Of a DNA stretch of 64,000 nucleotides, positions 1-9,018 are shown one piece after another. Origin of the DNA: Guptibacillus hwajinpoensis. GTDB taxonomy: Bacteria > Bacillota > Bacilli > Bacillales > Guptibacillaceae. Both the position numbers and the translations under genes were made by a program. The DNA lies in the NCBI RefSeq assembly GCF_005144865.1, contig NZ_SWFM01000001.1:1412255-1476254 (forward strand), read 5' to 3'. Under the pieces are notes generated by a model that did not search any database, was not told where the DNA came from, and worked only from the letters and a program-made list of their open reading frames with translations. Position 1 is the stretch's first letter, and every line of letters begins with the position of its first letter.

Positions 1-446
1 TCCGGCTTCTTCACACCTTCTTCCTCTGAAATATGGACTGAATCAAAATGACCTTCGATTCCAAGAGCTTGGAAATTTCTCAACTGAAAATCAGTTCTTC
101 CATTAGAAATAAGCCCCATTAAATAATTAAGATTTTTTAATGAAAACAAAAGATCACTCAAGCCTTCATAAGGAATACAATGGAATTGGAAAAATTCAAG
201 GTAATCATCTAGTAATTCCTCTGATGTAATGGCTAACTTGTATTCTTCCACAAGTTGCTTATATACCTCATCTTTCCATCTATACCCATTGTCATCTAGC
301 TCAATAAAACGAGCGCAATAATCAGATTCATCTACCATTTCTAATTCCTTCAATAGCCTTTTATACTGATCATGTATGAAATTTTCCACAGATGCTTTTC
401 TGTTTAACAACGTCCCATCCAAATCAAATAGTACGGCTTTTATCAT
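1..446 (-). CDS. HAD superfamily hydrolase, C-terminus cut off by window edge
   Basis: The first 148 codons of a haloacid dehalogenase-type phosphohydrolase read leftward off the window edge without a stop. Motif I DLDGT lies at residues 8-12 with Asp8 as the expected nucleophile. Motif II is SNG at 114-116, and the motif III lysine is in the GVKKP stretch near 146. The helical cap lies between motifs I and II, as in the beta-phosphoglucomutase/phosphoglycolate phosphatase group. An AAAGGA Shine-Dalgarno site precedes the ATG. The substrate cannot be told from sequence; a small phosphorylated metabolite is usual for the family. Confidence 0.85.
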   Translation of the reverse strand, partial: MIKAVLFDLDGTLLNRKASVENFIHDQYKRLLKELEMVDESDYCARFIELDDNGYRWKDEVYKQLVEEYKLAITSEELLDDYLEFFQFHCIPYEGLSDLLFSLKNLNYLMGLISNGRTDFQLRNFQALGIEGHFDSVHISEEEGVKKP

Positions 447-622
447 AAACTTCAGTCCTTTCGCCCAACCCTATCTCTTACTTTTCTTGTTCATACAGTG
501 AATTCCTGTTGTCGACTTCTAATTGTCTATCGATCTTAATTAGGATAAATTTTCTAAATCTATTTACTTTTAAGATAGCTTCTGTAAAATAGTTTCTTAG
601 AATCATGAAGGGGGAGATCAGG

Positions 623-1429
623 TTGATACGAAGATTGACCGAAGAAGATCATAATGAGTGCCTTTCTTTATTAACGCCGTATGCAGCAGAAAATTTATTT
701 ATCATAGGTGACATCGAAGCCTTCGGGTATGATCAACCTTTCCAAAAGCTATGGGGTGACTTCGGAGAGAATGGCGAATTGCGGGCAGTTCTTCTTAAAT
801 ACGAAAAAAACTATATTCCATATGCACCCGGTGAATTCAATGCTAAAGGCTTCGCTGAAGTTATTTCGCAAGATAGTGAATTCCTTATGATGTCCGGAAT
901 CAAACGAGTAACAAGTCAAATCCAACCATACATTTCCCATCAATCTCGTTCTAGCAGAGAATTGTTTTATGCGAAATGTGACAGCGTTGAAGCCCTCGCA
1001 CTCGATGACCTACAAAAAGTTCAAACCGCTACCATAGACGATCTTGAGAAGATTCATACGCTCCATCAGGGAATTGATGAATTTGAATCCGGGGAAACAG
1101 TAGAAGAAAAACGACGCAATCAGGAAAAAGGTGTGTCGAGAACTTATTACATTGAACAGGACGACAAACCCGTATCAGCTGCTTCGACCGCCGCAGAAAA
1201 TTCAGAGTCCGCTATGGTCGTAGGTGTATGCACACTTGCAGACTACAAACGAAAGGGCTATGCGACGCAATGTACCAGCAAGCTCTGTTATGACGTTCTA
1301 TCTGAAGGAAAAGTCCTTTGTTTGTTCTACGATAATCCAGAAGCAGGTGCAATTTATAAGCGAATTGGATTTCGTGATATCGAGAAGTGGATGATGGTTT
1401 CTTATGAAACACAATCAGTCATAGTTTAA
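623..1429 (+). CDS. GNAT family N-acetyltransferase
   Basis: A roughly 268-residue acetyltransferase. The C-terminal third carries the GNAT fold: a VVGVCTL beta strand, then a Y-K-R-K-G-Y-A acetyl-CoA pyrophosphate loop, and near the end the A-I-Y-K-R-I-G-F strand. The N-terminal part resembles the non-catalytic half of double-domain GNATs. The reading frame stays open back to an ATG at 605, but the AAGGGGGAG Shine-Dalgarno site at 608-616 overlaps that ATG and lies seven bases before a TTG at 623, so I chose TTG. A terminator follows. The acceptor substrate is unknown. Confidence 0.8.
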   Translation: MIRRLTEEDHNECLSLLTPYAAENLFIIGDIEAFGYDQPFQKLWGDFGENGELRAVLLKYEKNYIPYAPGEFNAKGFAEVISQDSEFLMMSGIKRVTSQIQPYISHQSRSSRELFYAKCDSVEALALDDLQKVQTATIDDLEKIHTLHQGIDEFESGETVEEKRRNQEKGVSRTYYIEQDDKPVSAASTAAENSESAMVVGVCTLADYKRKGYATQCTSKLCYDVLSEGKVLCLFYDNPEAGAIYKRIGFRDIEKWMMVSYETQSVIV

Positions 1430-1432
1430 CAG

Positions 1433-1461
1433 AGAGGTCCTGCTAATCCAGGACCTCTTTT
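1433..1461 (+). terminator. Intrinsic terminator after GNAT gene
   Basis: An 8-bp perfect stem AGAGGTCC/GGACCTCT (1433-1440 with 1451-1458) is followed by a short T run. It starts four bases after the GNAT stop codon. Confidence 0.8.
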
Positions 1462-1651
1462 GTTTCTAACCATTTATATAAGTTCCTTTCTAGTAATCGT
1501 TTGTCAACAAGTAGTCACAAGTTAATGAAATTATCACTTGAGATCGATACATAACTTTCCTACTATTAAGATGAGATAATGTTTGCCCGTTACAACGAGT
1601 GGCCATACTGTAAACTTAGAAATAGGCTTCGCTAATGAAAGGAAGAGAAAT

Positions 1652-2410
1652 ATGAAAAAAATAGGATCTTGGATATCTATAGTAAGCATAGCAATGGCTT
1701 TAGCTGCTTGCGGTCAGGATGATAGCGCAAACGAATCTAATCATGCAACGACTGCTGATGAAACTCAAGTTGAAACACTGGATGTCGCACTTGATACACC
1801 TAAAAAAGCTGAAGCTGGAGAAACGCTAACTTTTACAGCAACTGTTACTCAAGGTGATGAAAAAGTAGATGATGCAGATGAAGTGATGTTCGAAGTGTGG
1901 AAAGAAGGCGCTAAAGACGATAGCGAGATGATCGAAGCTTCTGATGATGGTAATGGGGTATACTCCGCAGAAAAAACGATTAAAAATGAAGGCAAATATT
2001 TCGTGCAATCCCATGTTACAGCACGCGACCTACATACGATGCCTAAAAACGAAATAATCGTCGGTTCAGAAGACAAAGCTACATCAGAGAGTGGCCATGA
2101 GCATAAACACGAAAGTGACGTCTCGATTCATCTCATGATACCTGACGAAATAAAAGCTGGCGCTGACGTTGATTTAATGGCTCACCTACAGAAAAATGAT
2201 GGTGCGTTAACAAACGCTAACGTTCGCTTCGAAATTTCCAAAGATGGTGAAGAGAACGCCGAATGGGTTGATGCAGAAGAAATGAAGGATGGCGAATATG
2301 AAGGAACCACTTCTTTTAAAGAAGCTGGCGATTATACAGTGACCATTCATGTAGAGAACGACGAAGGACTTCATGAGCACACAGAAGAAAGTGTAACAGT
2401 TACCGAATAA
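1652..2410 (+). CDS. Lipoprotein with two YtkA-like domains
   Basis: A 252-residue exported lipoprotein. The signal peptide runs from MKKIGSW to a lipobox LAAC at about residues 18-21, followed by an acidic, Asn/Asp-rich linker. Two similar beta-sandwich modules follow, at about 35-125 and 150-250. Each has the pattern of the YtkA/FixH-like family (A-G-E/A-D ... L-T ... V-x-F-E-x-x-K-D-G ... G-x-Y ... A-G-x-Y). Single-domain versions are known in Bacillus (YtkA). Acidic composition fits a cell-surface location in an alkaliphile or halotolerant organism (inference). Start chosen at 1652 because AAGGAAGAG lies just upstream and the signal peptide begins there; the frame is open to 1583. The function of the family is not settled. 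Confidence 0.8.
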   Translation: MKKIGSWISIVSIAMALAACGQDDSANESNHATTADETQVETLDVALDTPKKAEAGETLTFTATVTQGDEKVDDADEVMFEVWKEGAKDDSEMIEASDDGNGVYSAEKTIKNEGKYFVQSHVTARDLHTMPKNEIIVGSEDKATSESGHEHKHESDVSIHLMIPDEIKAGADVDLMAHLQKNDGALTNANVRFEISKDGEENAEWVDAEEMKDGEYEGTTSFKEAGDYTVTIHVENDEGLHEHTEESVTVTE

Positions 2411-2411
2411 A

Positions 2412-2452
2412 CAAAATCCCCTATCTCATATGAGATAGGGGATTTTGTTTTT
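2412..2452. terminator. Bidirectional terminator between lipoprotein gene and tyrS
   Basis: A long perfect inverted repeat CAAAATCCCCTATCTCAT/ATGAGATAGGGGATTTTG is flanked by A and T tracts. It serves both convergent genes. Confidence 0.85.
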
Positions 2453-3698
2453 AATTTAGCTTTAGTTTCTTGAATTTCCGCTTACCTACTTGAACGACTA
2501 GGCCATCTTCTATCTTTATTTCCTTGTGTATATCAGTTACTTTCACTTGATTTAGTTTGATACCACCATTTTTCATCATCCGCCTTGCTTCACTTGTAGA
2601 TGGCATCATTCCCAAAGTTGTAACAAGGTTAGGAACTGTAATGTTCCGTGCTCCATCCCAGTTTACTTCATCGATATCAGTCGGAATCTTGTTTTGTTGG
2701 AACACCTGTTGAAATTGTTCTTCTGCCTGTTGAGCCATTTTTTGTCCGTGAAATATACGTACAATCGTTTTCGCCAGTTGCATTTTCGCTGTCCTCGGAT
2801 GAGTCACTCCACTTTCTAATTCTTGACGAACAGTCCGCTTTTCATTTAGCGATAAATCAGTTATGAGCTCTGTGTACTTTACGATTAATTCATCCGGAAT
2901 CGACATCACTTTCCCGTACATCTCTGATGGTTTTTCTGTAATACCGATGTAGTTCCCTTTTGATTTAGACATTTTTTCAACACCGTCTACCCCTTCAAGC
3001 AATGGCATCATCAGTACCACCTGCTTTTCCTTTCCGAACTGCTCCTGAAGGTGTCTACCCATGAGAACATTAAAATATTGATCATTACCTCCAATTTCGA
3101 TATCACTATCAAGGTGAATCGAGTCATAGCCTTGCATAAGTGGGTAAAAGAATTCGTGAAGTGACACCGGTTTATTTGCATTCATTCGCTTCTCGAAATC
3201 GTCTCGTTCCAATAAACGGGCAACTGTTATTTTTCCTGCTAGATGAATCACATCTTCGAATCTTAACTCAGAAAGCCACTCGGCATTGTAATGTAGTTCA
3301 ACTTTACTTTGGTCTAGAACTTTCCCAAACTGCTCAAGGTATGTCTTCGCATTACGCTCTACTTCCTCATCGGTTAATTGAACCCTTGCAGCAGACTTAC
3401 CTGTTGGGTCACCAATTTTACCTGTGAAGTTTCCAATAATGAGCTGAATAATATGGCCATTCTCTTGGAACTGTCGTAGCTTATTCAAAACAACAGTGTG
3501 CCCAATATGAACGTCAGGTGCTGATGGATCGAGTCCAAGTTTAACTTTTAGTGGTTCATTCGTAAGAAGAGATTTTGCAATTTTATGCTTCAGTTCGTCT
3601 CCAGGAATGACTTCACTTGTACCGTGTGTATAAACAGCATATTGCCTTTCCATTTCCTTTCTTTGCTGATCTGATAATTGATCCATGATTGAACTCAT
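2451..3698 (-). CDS. tyrS: Tyrosine--tRNA ligase, TyrZ-type
   Basis: Charges tRNA(Tyr) with tyrosine in the cytosol. The 415-residue protein has the class I HIGH motif at residues 64-67, KMSKS at 242-246, the tyrosine-binding region around Y-D-S-I and G-G-N-D-Q-Y, and a C-terminal S4-like RNA-binding domain from about 350. The sequence follows the TyrZ subgroup of B. subtilis rather than its main TyrS (HIGH is about 20 residues further from the N-terminus, with G-L-D-P-S-A-P-D before it). A GGGAGG Shine-Dalgarno site lies nine bases before the ATG. Expression should respond to uncharged tRNA(Tyr) through the T-box leader directly upstream. Confidence 0.96.
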   Translation of the reverse strand: MSSIMDQLSDQQRKEMERQYAVYTHGTSEVIPGDELKHKIAKSLLTNEPLKVKLGLDPSAPDVHIGHTVVLNKLRQFQENGHIIQLIIGNFTGKIGDPTGKSAARVQLTDEEVERNAKTYLEQFGKVLDQSKVELHYNAEWLSELRFEDVIHLAGKITVARLLERDDFEKRMNANKPVSLHEFFYPLMQGYDSIHLDSDIEIGGNDQYFNVLMGRHLQEQFGKEKQVVLMMPLLEGVDGVEKMSKSKGNYIGITEKPSEMYGKVMSIPDELIVKYTELITDLSLNEKRTVRQELESGVTHPRTAKMQLAKTIVRIFHGQKMAQQAEEQFQQVFQQNKIPTDIDEVNWDGARNITVPNLVTTLGMMPSTSEARRMMKNGGIKLNQVKVTDIHKEIKIEDGLVVQVGKRKFKKLKLN

Positions 3699-3740
3699 CC
3701 CTGTCGACCTCCCATTTAATTTGTTTTTTTCATGAACGAC

Positions 3741-3778
3741 AAAAAGCCACGTCCCCTTTTTTAGTAGGGACGTGGCTT
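3741..3778 (-). terminator. T-box-controlled terminator
   Basis: On the minus strand, AGCCACGTCCC pairs with GGGACGTGGCT and is followed by TTTTT, about 40 bases before the tyrS start codon. The 5' arm lies directly after the T-box sequence, as needed for mutually exclusive antitermination. Confidence 0.9.
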
Positions 3779-4006
3779 AACACGCGTTACCACCCTGATT
3801 GAAGACACTTCCGTCTTCCAGCTCGAATACGTTAACGGTTTTCCCGTTCCTGACTACTTCATCACGTTCGTCAGGAAGGCTCTGAGGGGTAATTCACGGT
3901 TAGGCTGTACCAGTTCTCACCTGCCACTGGTTCTCTGAAACTACTCACCATAACGCGCTACTGAATCCTCTTCTTTGCCTGTACATTATTTACGTTGCCT
4001 TAATTT
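3741..4006 (-). promoter_or_regulatory. T-box leader (tyrosine) upstream of tyrS
   Basis: The minus strand contains the hallmark T-box AGGGTGGTAACGCG (3783-3796), which pairs with the tRNA acceptor end. It is preceded by a GAAGAC/GTCTTC stem III and followed by a strong terminator. A stem I region reads GTGAGAACTGG-TAC-AGCC; the TAC at 3907-3909 sits where the specifier codon is expected and encodes tyrosine, matching the gene downstream. Uncharged tRNA(Tyr) should stabilise the antiterminator and allow tyrS transcription. Confidence 0.92.
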
Positions 4007-4012
4007 CTAATA

Positions 4013-4041
4013 ACTTTAGCTTGAATTTCACGCTATGTCAA
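4013..4041 (-). promoter_or_regulatory. Sigma-A promoter of the tyrS T-box transcript
   Basis: On the minus strand a perfect TTGACA (-35, at 4036-4041) is separated by 17 bases from TAAAGT (-10, at 4013-4018). Transcription would start near 4006, just before stem I of the T-box. Confidence 0.75.
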
Positions 4042-4060
4042 TCTGTTTTTCTTGCAAAGT

Positions 4061-4093
4061 AAAAAGCAGCCGTCATTATAAATGACCGCTGCT
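4061..4093 (-). terminator. Terminator after hemH
   Basis: Minus-strand stem AGCAGC-G-GTCATT/AATGAC-G-GCTGCT with a single internal mismatch is followed by five T residues. It separates hemH from the tyrS promoter. Confidence 0.85.
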
Positions 4094-4100
4094 CCTTCTC

Positions 4101-5036
4101 TTACTGCATATTTAATTCTTTTAGAACAACTGTAGTGATAACATCGATAAATTCATCCTGTGCGTTCGGCATTTCAGGACGATAATAGTTTGCACCGATC
4201 TCATCAGTTACAACTTTACACTCGTAATCATTATCGAATAGTACTTCAAGATGATCGGCTACGAAACCAACAGGCGCATAAACAAAAGATGTATAACCAT
4301 GCTTTTCATAGAGGTCTCTTGTTAGGTCTTGAACATCTGGTCCGATCCATGGATCTGGTGTATTCCCTTCACTTTGCCAACCGATGGCAACATTTTTAAC
4401 GCCAGATTCTTCAACGATAAGATTGGCTGTTTCCTTCAATTGATCTGGATATGGGTCACCGTTCGCAATAATTTTCTCAGGTAAGCTGTGTGCAGAAACG
4501 ATTAGAACGGCTTTTTCACGTTCTTGATCAGACATACCTTCAAAAATTGCCTTGATGCGTTTTGACCAGTATGAAATGAATTTCGGCTCATCATACCAGC
4601 TTTCAACAGAATGAATAACTGGTCCACCAATTTTCTCAGCTTCTTGCTTTGCACGGCCATTATACGATTTAATACTAAACGTAGAGAAATGAGGCGCTAG
4701 CACAATGCTAACCGCTTCCTCAATGCCATCATTGTGCATTTCTTGAACGGCATCTTCTACGAAAGGCTCAATGTGCTTTAATCCAATATAGAGTTTAAAC
4801 TCAATTTCATCCTGCACTTCATTAAGATGCGCTTCAAGACCTTTTGCTTGATCCTCTGTTATTTTCGCAAGTGGTGAAATGCCACCGATCGCTTTGTAAC
4901 GATCCTTAAGGTCAGTTAATTGCTCTTCTGAAGGCTTACGACCGCGACGGATATGTGTATAATAACGTTCAATGTCCTCTTCTTTATAAGGCGTTCCATA
5001 TGCCATCACAAGTAATCCCATAGTTTTCTTAGCCAT
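4101..5036 (-). CDS. hemH: Ferrochelatase (coproporphyrin III ferrochelatase type)
   Basis: Inserts Fe(II) into the porphyrin in haem synthesis; in Firmicutes the substrate is coproporphyrin III (CpfC/HemH). The 311-residue length is the usual size of the soluble monomeric Bacillus enzyme. Catalytic His183 is in SAHSLPEK and metal-binding Glu264 in [12 protein letters not shown], at the same numbering as B. subtilis HemH. The product-release region A-P-H-F-S is near 114-118. AGAGGGG precedes the ATG. The gene stands alone with its own terminator; hemE and hemY are not beside it, unlike the B. subtilis hemEHY cluster. Confidence 0.97.
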   Translation of the reverse strand: MAKKTMGLLVMAYGTPYKEEDIERYYTHIRRGRKPSEEQLTDLKDRYKAIGGISPLAKITEDQAKGLEAHLNEVQDEIEFKLYIGLKHIEPFVEDAVQEMHNDGIEEAVSIVLAPHFSTFSIKSYNGRAKQEAEKIGGPVIHSVESWYDEPKFISYWSKRIKAIFEGMSDQEREKAVLIVSAHSLPEKIIANGDPYPDQLKETANLIVEESGVKNVAIGWQSEGNTPDPWIGPDVQDLTRDLYEKHGYTSFVYAPVGFVADHLEVLFDNDYECKVVTDEIGANYYRPEMPNAQDEFIDVITTVVLKELNMQ

Positions 5037-5329
5037 GAATGTGTTCCCCTCTCATACCATAATAAATTAAATCGAATATCTTTTTATAATCATTATCATC
5101 TAGTTGCCAGTATACCTTTTTTTCTCTAAGGAATCAAAGGTAACCGACTTTAAAATCGCAACGTTTTGTGTCACACCTATTGAACCAAATCTTTATGTAT
5201 AATGCCACTTCTGATGCGCTTCCTTACTCAGTATAGCGAACTATGATCGTTATGTCTTTCTTCCAATGTTAGATCAGTTTCATCCTCCCCTACTATAAGT
5301 GCTTTCATACAGTTTTATGGTAATGAGGT
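5037..5329. other. Intergenic region upstream of hemH, no gene seen
   Basis: No reading frame with a ribosome binding site was found on either strand. It should hold the hemH promoter close to 5040-5120. The segment ends at the 42-bp palindrome. Confidence 0.5.
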
Positions 5330-5371
5330 AGTGCAGTGGGGGTCAGGCTCGAGCCTGACCCCCACTGCACT
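5330..5371. repeat. Perfect 42-bp palindrome
   Basis: The 21 bases at 5330-5350 are the exact reverse complement of 5351-5371, with centre GCTCGAGC and no loop. The core GGGGTCAGGC/GCCTGACCCC recalls the GGTGCCTGTCACC hairpin at 51424-51446. It is immediately next to a separate terminator hairpin, so it is not simply the terminator of the adjacent gene. Confidence 0.9.
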
Positions 5372-5405
5372 AAAAAAACTACGCAAACACTGTTTGCGCA
5401 GTTTT
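5372..5405. terminator. Bidirectional terminator, mainly for the 5415-5765 gene
   Basis: A stem of AACTGCGCAAACA pairing with TGTTTGCGTAGTT (minus-strand reading) is followed by a seven-residue T run. The other strand also has a short T run. Confidence 0.85.
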
Positions 5406-5414
5406 CTTTGAGTT

Positions 5415-5765
5415 TTATTTCTCCATTGCTCCGTTATGCTTCGAGACAATTTCTCGTAGATCAGTATCATCACTTTTATCTGTTTTAAAAGCTAGAAGAT
5501 AGCGAAATTCTTTATCTGCTCGTTCAGCAGGATCGGCGTTTTCTTCCTGCTTACCTGTTGGCGTTTCATTAGAGAAAAACAGGTCGTTGTTTGCTCCAGC
5601 AGGTGTTCCAGGACCCTGACCAGGATATGGAATATCCAGGCTAAGTTTTTGATCTTCTGGAATATGTTCAACTGACAATTGACTTACCTCGTAAGTCTGC
5701 AAATCAGCTTTTGCGCTTTCTGCATCGTTCTCTGTTGTAAAATAAGCTTGTAGTGTTTTACTCAT
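5415..5765 (-). CDS. Small acidic protein of unknown function
   Basis: A 116-residue soluble protein starting MSKTLQAYF. The N-terminal 40 residues (F-T-T-E-N-D-A-E-S-A-K-A-D-L) look like the alpha/beta half of a ferredoxin-like module, as seen in general stress protein 17M/YflT-like proteins, but the similarity is too weak to assign a family. The middle is Pro/Gly-rich (P-Y-P-G-Q-G-P-G-T-P). No membrane segment or signal peptide. The start at 5765 follows AAAGGAG; the frame is open to 5864 without another good site. Monocistronic. Confidence 0.6.
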   Translation of the reverse strand: MSKTLQAYFTTENDAESAKADLQTYEVSQLSVEHIPEDQKLSLDIPYPGQGPGTPAGANNDLFFSNETPTGKQEENADPAERADKEFRYLLAFKTDKSDDTDLREIVSKHNGAMEK

Positions 5766-5946
5766 CTCAATCCAACTCCTTTTGATGATTTCATAAAGAG
5801 TGGTTTCCCGATTCTGTCTTACTCTAATCATCCTTAAGAAATTTAGTATTATGTCATTGATCATTTCAAGCTTAGAAAGTCTTAATTATAAAAGATAGCG
5901 CCGAGCACATGCTATACAAATACTACTATTTCAAGGAGGAGAAAAT

Positions 5947-6153
5947 ATGGACTATAAAAGTAAAGAAAGAACACAGGCAAATCTTAACATCAATGATCAA
6001 TTCTACAAAGGGGACGAACATGAGAATAGTGATGAAAAAGTAAATGACGCCTTCTATTCTAAGCAACAAAAAAATGATTCTGCCCCTACAAGCTATCTTG
6101 GAAATGATATGGCAGCCGTTGATGTAACAGGGAATAAAGACAGAGACCGATAA
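5947..6153 (+). CDS. Small hydrophilic protein of unknown function
   Basis: A 68-residue, strongly charged protein rich in Asp, Asn, Lys and Glu, with no hydrophobic stretch and no cysteine. It is likely disordered, like many small sporulation or stress proteins of Bacillus (inference only). AAGGAGGAGAAAAT before the ATG is near-consensus, which is the main reason to accept it. A terminator follows the stop. Confidence 0.6.
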   Translation: MDYKSKERTQANLNINDQFYKGDEHENSDEKVNDAFYSKQQKNDSAPTSYLGNDMAAVDVTGNKDRDR

Positions 6154-6163
6154 GTATACAAAT

Positions 6164-6197
6164 TCAAAAGCCTCAAGCATAGCTGGGGCTTTTGTAA
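6164..6197. terminator. Terminator between the 68-aa gene and the MFS gene
   Basis: The arms AAAAGCC and GGCTTTT, extended by a C/G-rich inner stem, lie between two convergent stop codons; A and T runs flank both sides. Confidence 0.7.
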
Positions 6198-6204
6198 ATT
6201 AGCA

Positions 6205-7386
6205 TTACAAATGAAAATGGTGGAATTGTTTCCACATATAAAGAGCTGAACCAAGTAATAGAATCGCTGATACTAAAAATACAAACTGAATACTAACAGC
6301 TTCTGCAAAGAAACCAAACAATAGCGACCCAAACCCGAATGTTATTGAAATCAATGCACTTTGCGCACTAAATACTTCCGGAAGAGCATCCTTAGGACAG
6401 GACTTTTGGATAAACGTCACGATTGCAATAGACTTCACTTGCTCCACTATACCTGAGACCACAGTTAGCACCACAGCAAGTATTGCTATCTGATTATATC
6501 CGAATAACAATGTCACTGCACTTACAACGAATGAGGCGGTAAGTAGAATCGCCTTCATGTGCTTCTCAAACAGTTGGGCATACCTCGATACAATGAGTCC
6601 TCCAGCAATTAATCCAATAAAGAAACTTGCATTTAAATAGCCCCACCAAACTTCTGATTTTTGAAGAACGTTATTCACAAAGATATAAAGAATTGCAGCA
6701 ATCCAGACGACATTTGCGATTGATTCCAGAAAAATCATCACGTGAACCGTTCGTAAAATTGGATGTTTCCAGATTGTTTGCCAACCGCTTGAAATCGGAA
6801 TTCTAGACTTGTTTTTACGTTGACTCCCCTCATTTTCAATCATTACCATCATGAATGTTGAAATACAATAAAGAACAAAGGTAAGCCAGATAACAAATGA
6901 GCCTGAAGTGAAAGCAACAATGATTCCTCCAGCAGCCCAGCCTCCAAATTGGATCGATTGATCAACAACCGATACAAAACTATTCGCTTGTGTAAGTTCT
7001 GAATCTTGCACAATCATTGGGAGCATGGCATTTCGAGCGGGCGCTGCCCATCCGTCAAGAAAAGAAATGATAAAAGCAAGCCCTAATACCACTTCTATTC
7101 CTGGTGTATAAGCCAATAAAGACCCAAGGATACCTAACACGATCGTTTTACACCCTTGTGACCAAACCAATATTCCTTTTAAGGAACAATAACTCAACAT
7201 GACCGGTGCACTCATTCCACTTATAAATCGCGCTATGGTGATCGTGAAAGGTAACAGTGATAAATAGAGTGCGGATCCTGTTGTTTGATAAAGTATAGCA
7301 ATTAACGCAACAATATAAAGAACGTCCCCTGTATTGGCACACGATTGACCAATCCACAGAAAACGAAACGAACGTAACCTCATCAT
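6205..7386 (-). CDS. MFS transporter (MFS_3/EntS-like)
   Basis: A 393-residue membrane protein with about 12 hydrophobic segments. It begins with the R-F-R-F-L-W-I-G-Q signature common to MFS_3-type exporters, then D-V-L-Y-I-V-A-L. The basic loop between helices 2 and 3 is short. It resembles macrolide or siderophore exporters of the MefA/EntS kind, but its cargo is unknown. AAGGGG lies before two adjacent ATGs (7386 and 7383). Monocistronic; a second, only distantly similar MFS_3 protein lies at 18490-19719. Confidence 0.85.
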   Translation of the reverse strand: MMRLRSFRFLWIGQSCANTGDVLYIVALIAILYQTTGSALYLSLLPFTITIARFISGMSAPVMLSYCSLKGILVWSQGCKTIVLGILGSLLAYTPGIEVVLGLAFIISFLDGWAAPARNAMLPMIVQDSELTQANSFVSVVDQSIQFGGWAAGGIIVAFTSGSFVIWLTFVLYCISTFMMVMIENEGSQRKNKSRIPISSGWQTIWKHPILRTVHVMIFLESIANVVWIAAILYIFVNNVLQKSEVWWGYLNASFFIGLIAGGLIVSRYAQLFEKHMKAILLTASFVVSAVTLLFGYNQIAILAVVLTVVSGIVEQVKSIAIVTFIQKSCPKDALPEVFSAQSALISITFGFGSLLFGFFAEAVSIQFVFLVSAILLLGSALYMWKQFHHFHL

Positions 7387-7839
7387 AACTACCCCTTTTT
7401 ATTTATTCTTGCATTTGTAAAAGGGTAGTCGTTTTACATATGGTCAATCACTCCTATTCCTTCTTTTCGCAACAGACTTTCTTCATCAGTTTCTAGTAAT
7501 CATCACTTTCAATGGAAGGGAAGTTATGAAGAGTACGTTCCAAATCTATTTAAACTTTCACCAAGCTGTATTCTTTTCGAATAATCATATACAGTCTAAC
7601 ATATTGAACGGAGATTAATTTCGAATTTTCCAAATTTATAAATTGTTTTTGTCGCCAGTTTCAGGCAAACTTAAATGTGTAGACAAATTTCATTTAGGGA
7701 ATGAAGCAGACAGATTCATTTAAAGATTTAGTAAATTAAATGTCCTAAGTTGAATGAAATCTTGATGAATGCTATCGTAAATACTTGATAATGCAAGCAT
7801 TTCCACAACTAAATCGACCATTTGATGGAGGTAAGATCT
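7387..7839. other. Divergent intergenic region before sqdB
   Basis: An AT-rich 450-bp gap between divergent genes. No supported small ORF. A weak sigma-A-like pair, TTGATG at 7762 and GATAAT at 7787, 19 bases apart, could drive the sqdB operon. I see no riboswitch-like conserved block. Confidence 0.45.
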
Positions 7840-8988
7840 ATGAGAATTATTGTTGCAGGCGGAGATGGTTTCTGTGGGTGGCCAACCGCACTCTATTTAT
7901 CCAAACAGGGCCATGACGTAACGATCGTTGATAATATGATTCGCCGTAAATGGGATGATGAATTACGCTCTAATTCCCTTACGCCCATTTTACCCCTTGA
8001 AGAGCGCGTGAAGTTATGGCAAGAGAAAACAGGCAAAAAAATCGCCATCTATGACTGTGATCTGATGCATTACGATTTCTTAAAAGAGATTTTCAAGCAA
8101 GTCCAACCTGAGGCATTCGTTCACTTTGCAGAACAGCGCTCAGCTCCTTATTCTATGATTGATCGTGAACACGCTGTTTTCACACAAACCAATAACGTTG
8201 TAGGCAACCTTAACGTACTATATGCCATTAAAGAAGTTACACCTGACTGCCACTTAATTAAATTGGGCACAATGGGTGAATATGGACAACCAAACATAGA
8301 TATCGAAGAAGGTTACATAAAAATAGAACATAAAGGACGCGAAGATGTCCTTCCTTTCCCTAAACAACCGGGGTCGTTCTATCATTTATCTAAAGTACAT
8401 GATAGTCATAACATTCAATTCGCTTGTAAAATCTGGGGCATTCGTGCAACTGATTTAAATCAGGGAATTGTATACGGCCTGCATACGGAAGAAGATGAAT
8501 ATGATGAAGGTCTCATTAACCGTCTTGATTATGACGGTGTCTTTGGGACAGCCCTCAATCGCTTTATTATTCAGGCTGCAATTGGCCACGATATTACTGT
8601 TTATGGATCTGGTAAACAAACTCGTGCCTTCCTGAACATTAAAGATACCATCCGATGTGTTGAGATCGCAGCTGAAAATCCTGCTGACAAAGGTGAATTT
8701 AGAGTTTTTAACCAGTTTACAGAGGAATTCTCAGTACTTGAACTTGCCCAAAAAGTTCAACGAGTAGCAAAAGCAAAAGGCCTTAACATCGGGATTGATC
8801 ACATAGAAAACCCACGTGTTGAGAAGGAAGAACATTACTACAAAGCAGTTAACACAAGCTTAATCGATCTTGGTCTAGAGCCTTCTTTATTGACGGACGA
8901 TCATATCTCTAGAACACTTGATACTGCATTGAAGTATAAAGACCGCGTTCTTAAGGAAAATGTCCTTCCAAACGTTACGTGGAAGTAA
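7840..8988 (+). CDS. sqdB: UDP-sulfoquinovose synthase
   Basis: Makes UDP-sulfoquinovose from UDP-glucose and sulfite, the head-group donor for sulfoquinovosyl diacylglycerol (SQDG). It is a 382-residue extended short-chain dehydrogenase with the NAD-binding GGDGFCGW motif at residues 7-14. The catalytic set is Thr144 (T-M-G-E-Y-G) with Tyr181 and Lys185 in YHLSK, one residue offset from plant SQD1 Thr145/Tyr182/Lys186. Further SQD1-like signatures are AEQRSAPYSM near 98-106, N-Q-G-I-V-Y-G and T-R-A-F-L-N-I-K-D-T. GGAGG at 7827-7831 fixes the ATG at 7840. First gene of an operon with sqdX-like and gtrA-like genes. Confidence 0.93.
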   Translation: MRIIVAGGDGFCGWPTALYLSKQGHDVTIVDNMIRRKWDDELRSNSLTPILPLEERVKLWQEKTGKKIAIYDCDLMHYDFLKEIFKQVQPEAFVHFAEQRSAPYSMIDREHAVFTQTNNVVGNLNVLYAIKEVTPDCHLIKLGTMGEYGQPNIDIEEGYIKIEHKGREDVLPFPKQPGSFYHLSKVHDSHNIQFACKIWGIRATDLNQGIVYGLHTEEDEYDEGLINRLDYDGVFGTALNRFIIQAAIGHDITVYGSGKQTRAFLNIKDTIRCVEIAAENPADKGEFRVFNQFTEEFSVLELAQKVQRVAKAKGLNIGIDHIENPRVEKEEHYYKAVNTSLIDLGLEPSLLTDDHISRTLDTALKYKDRVLKENVLPNVTWK

Positions 8989-9018
8989 AATGACGCTAAA
9001 ACCAATAGAGGTGTTCGT

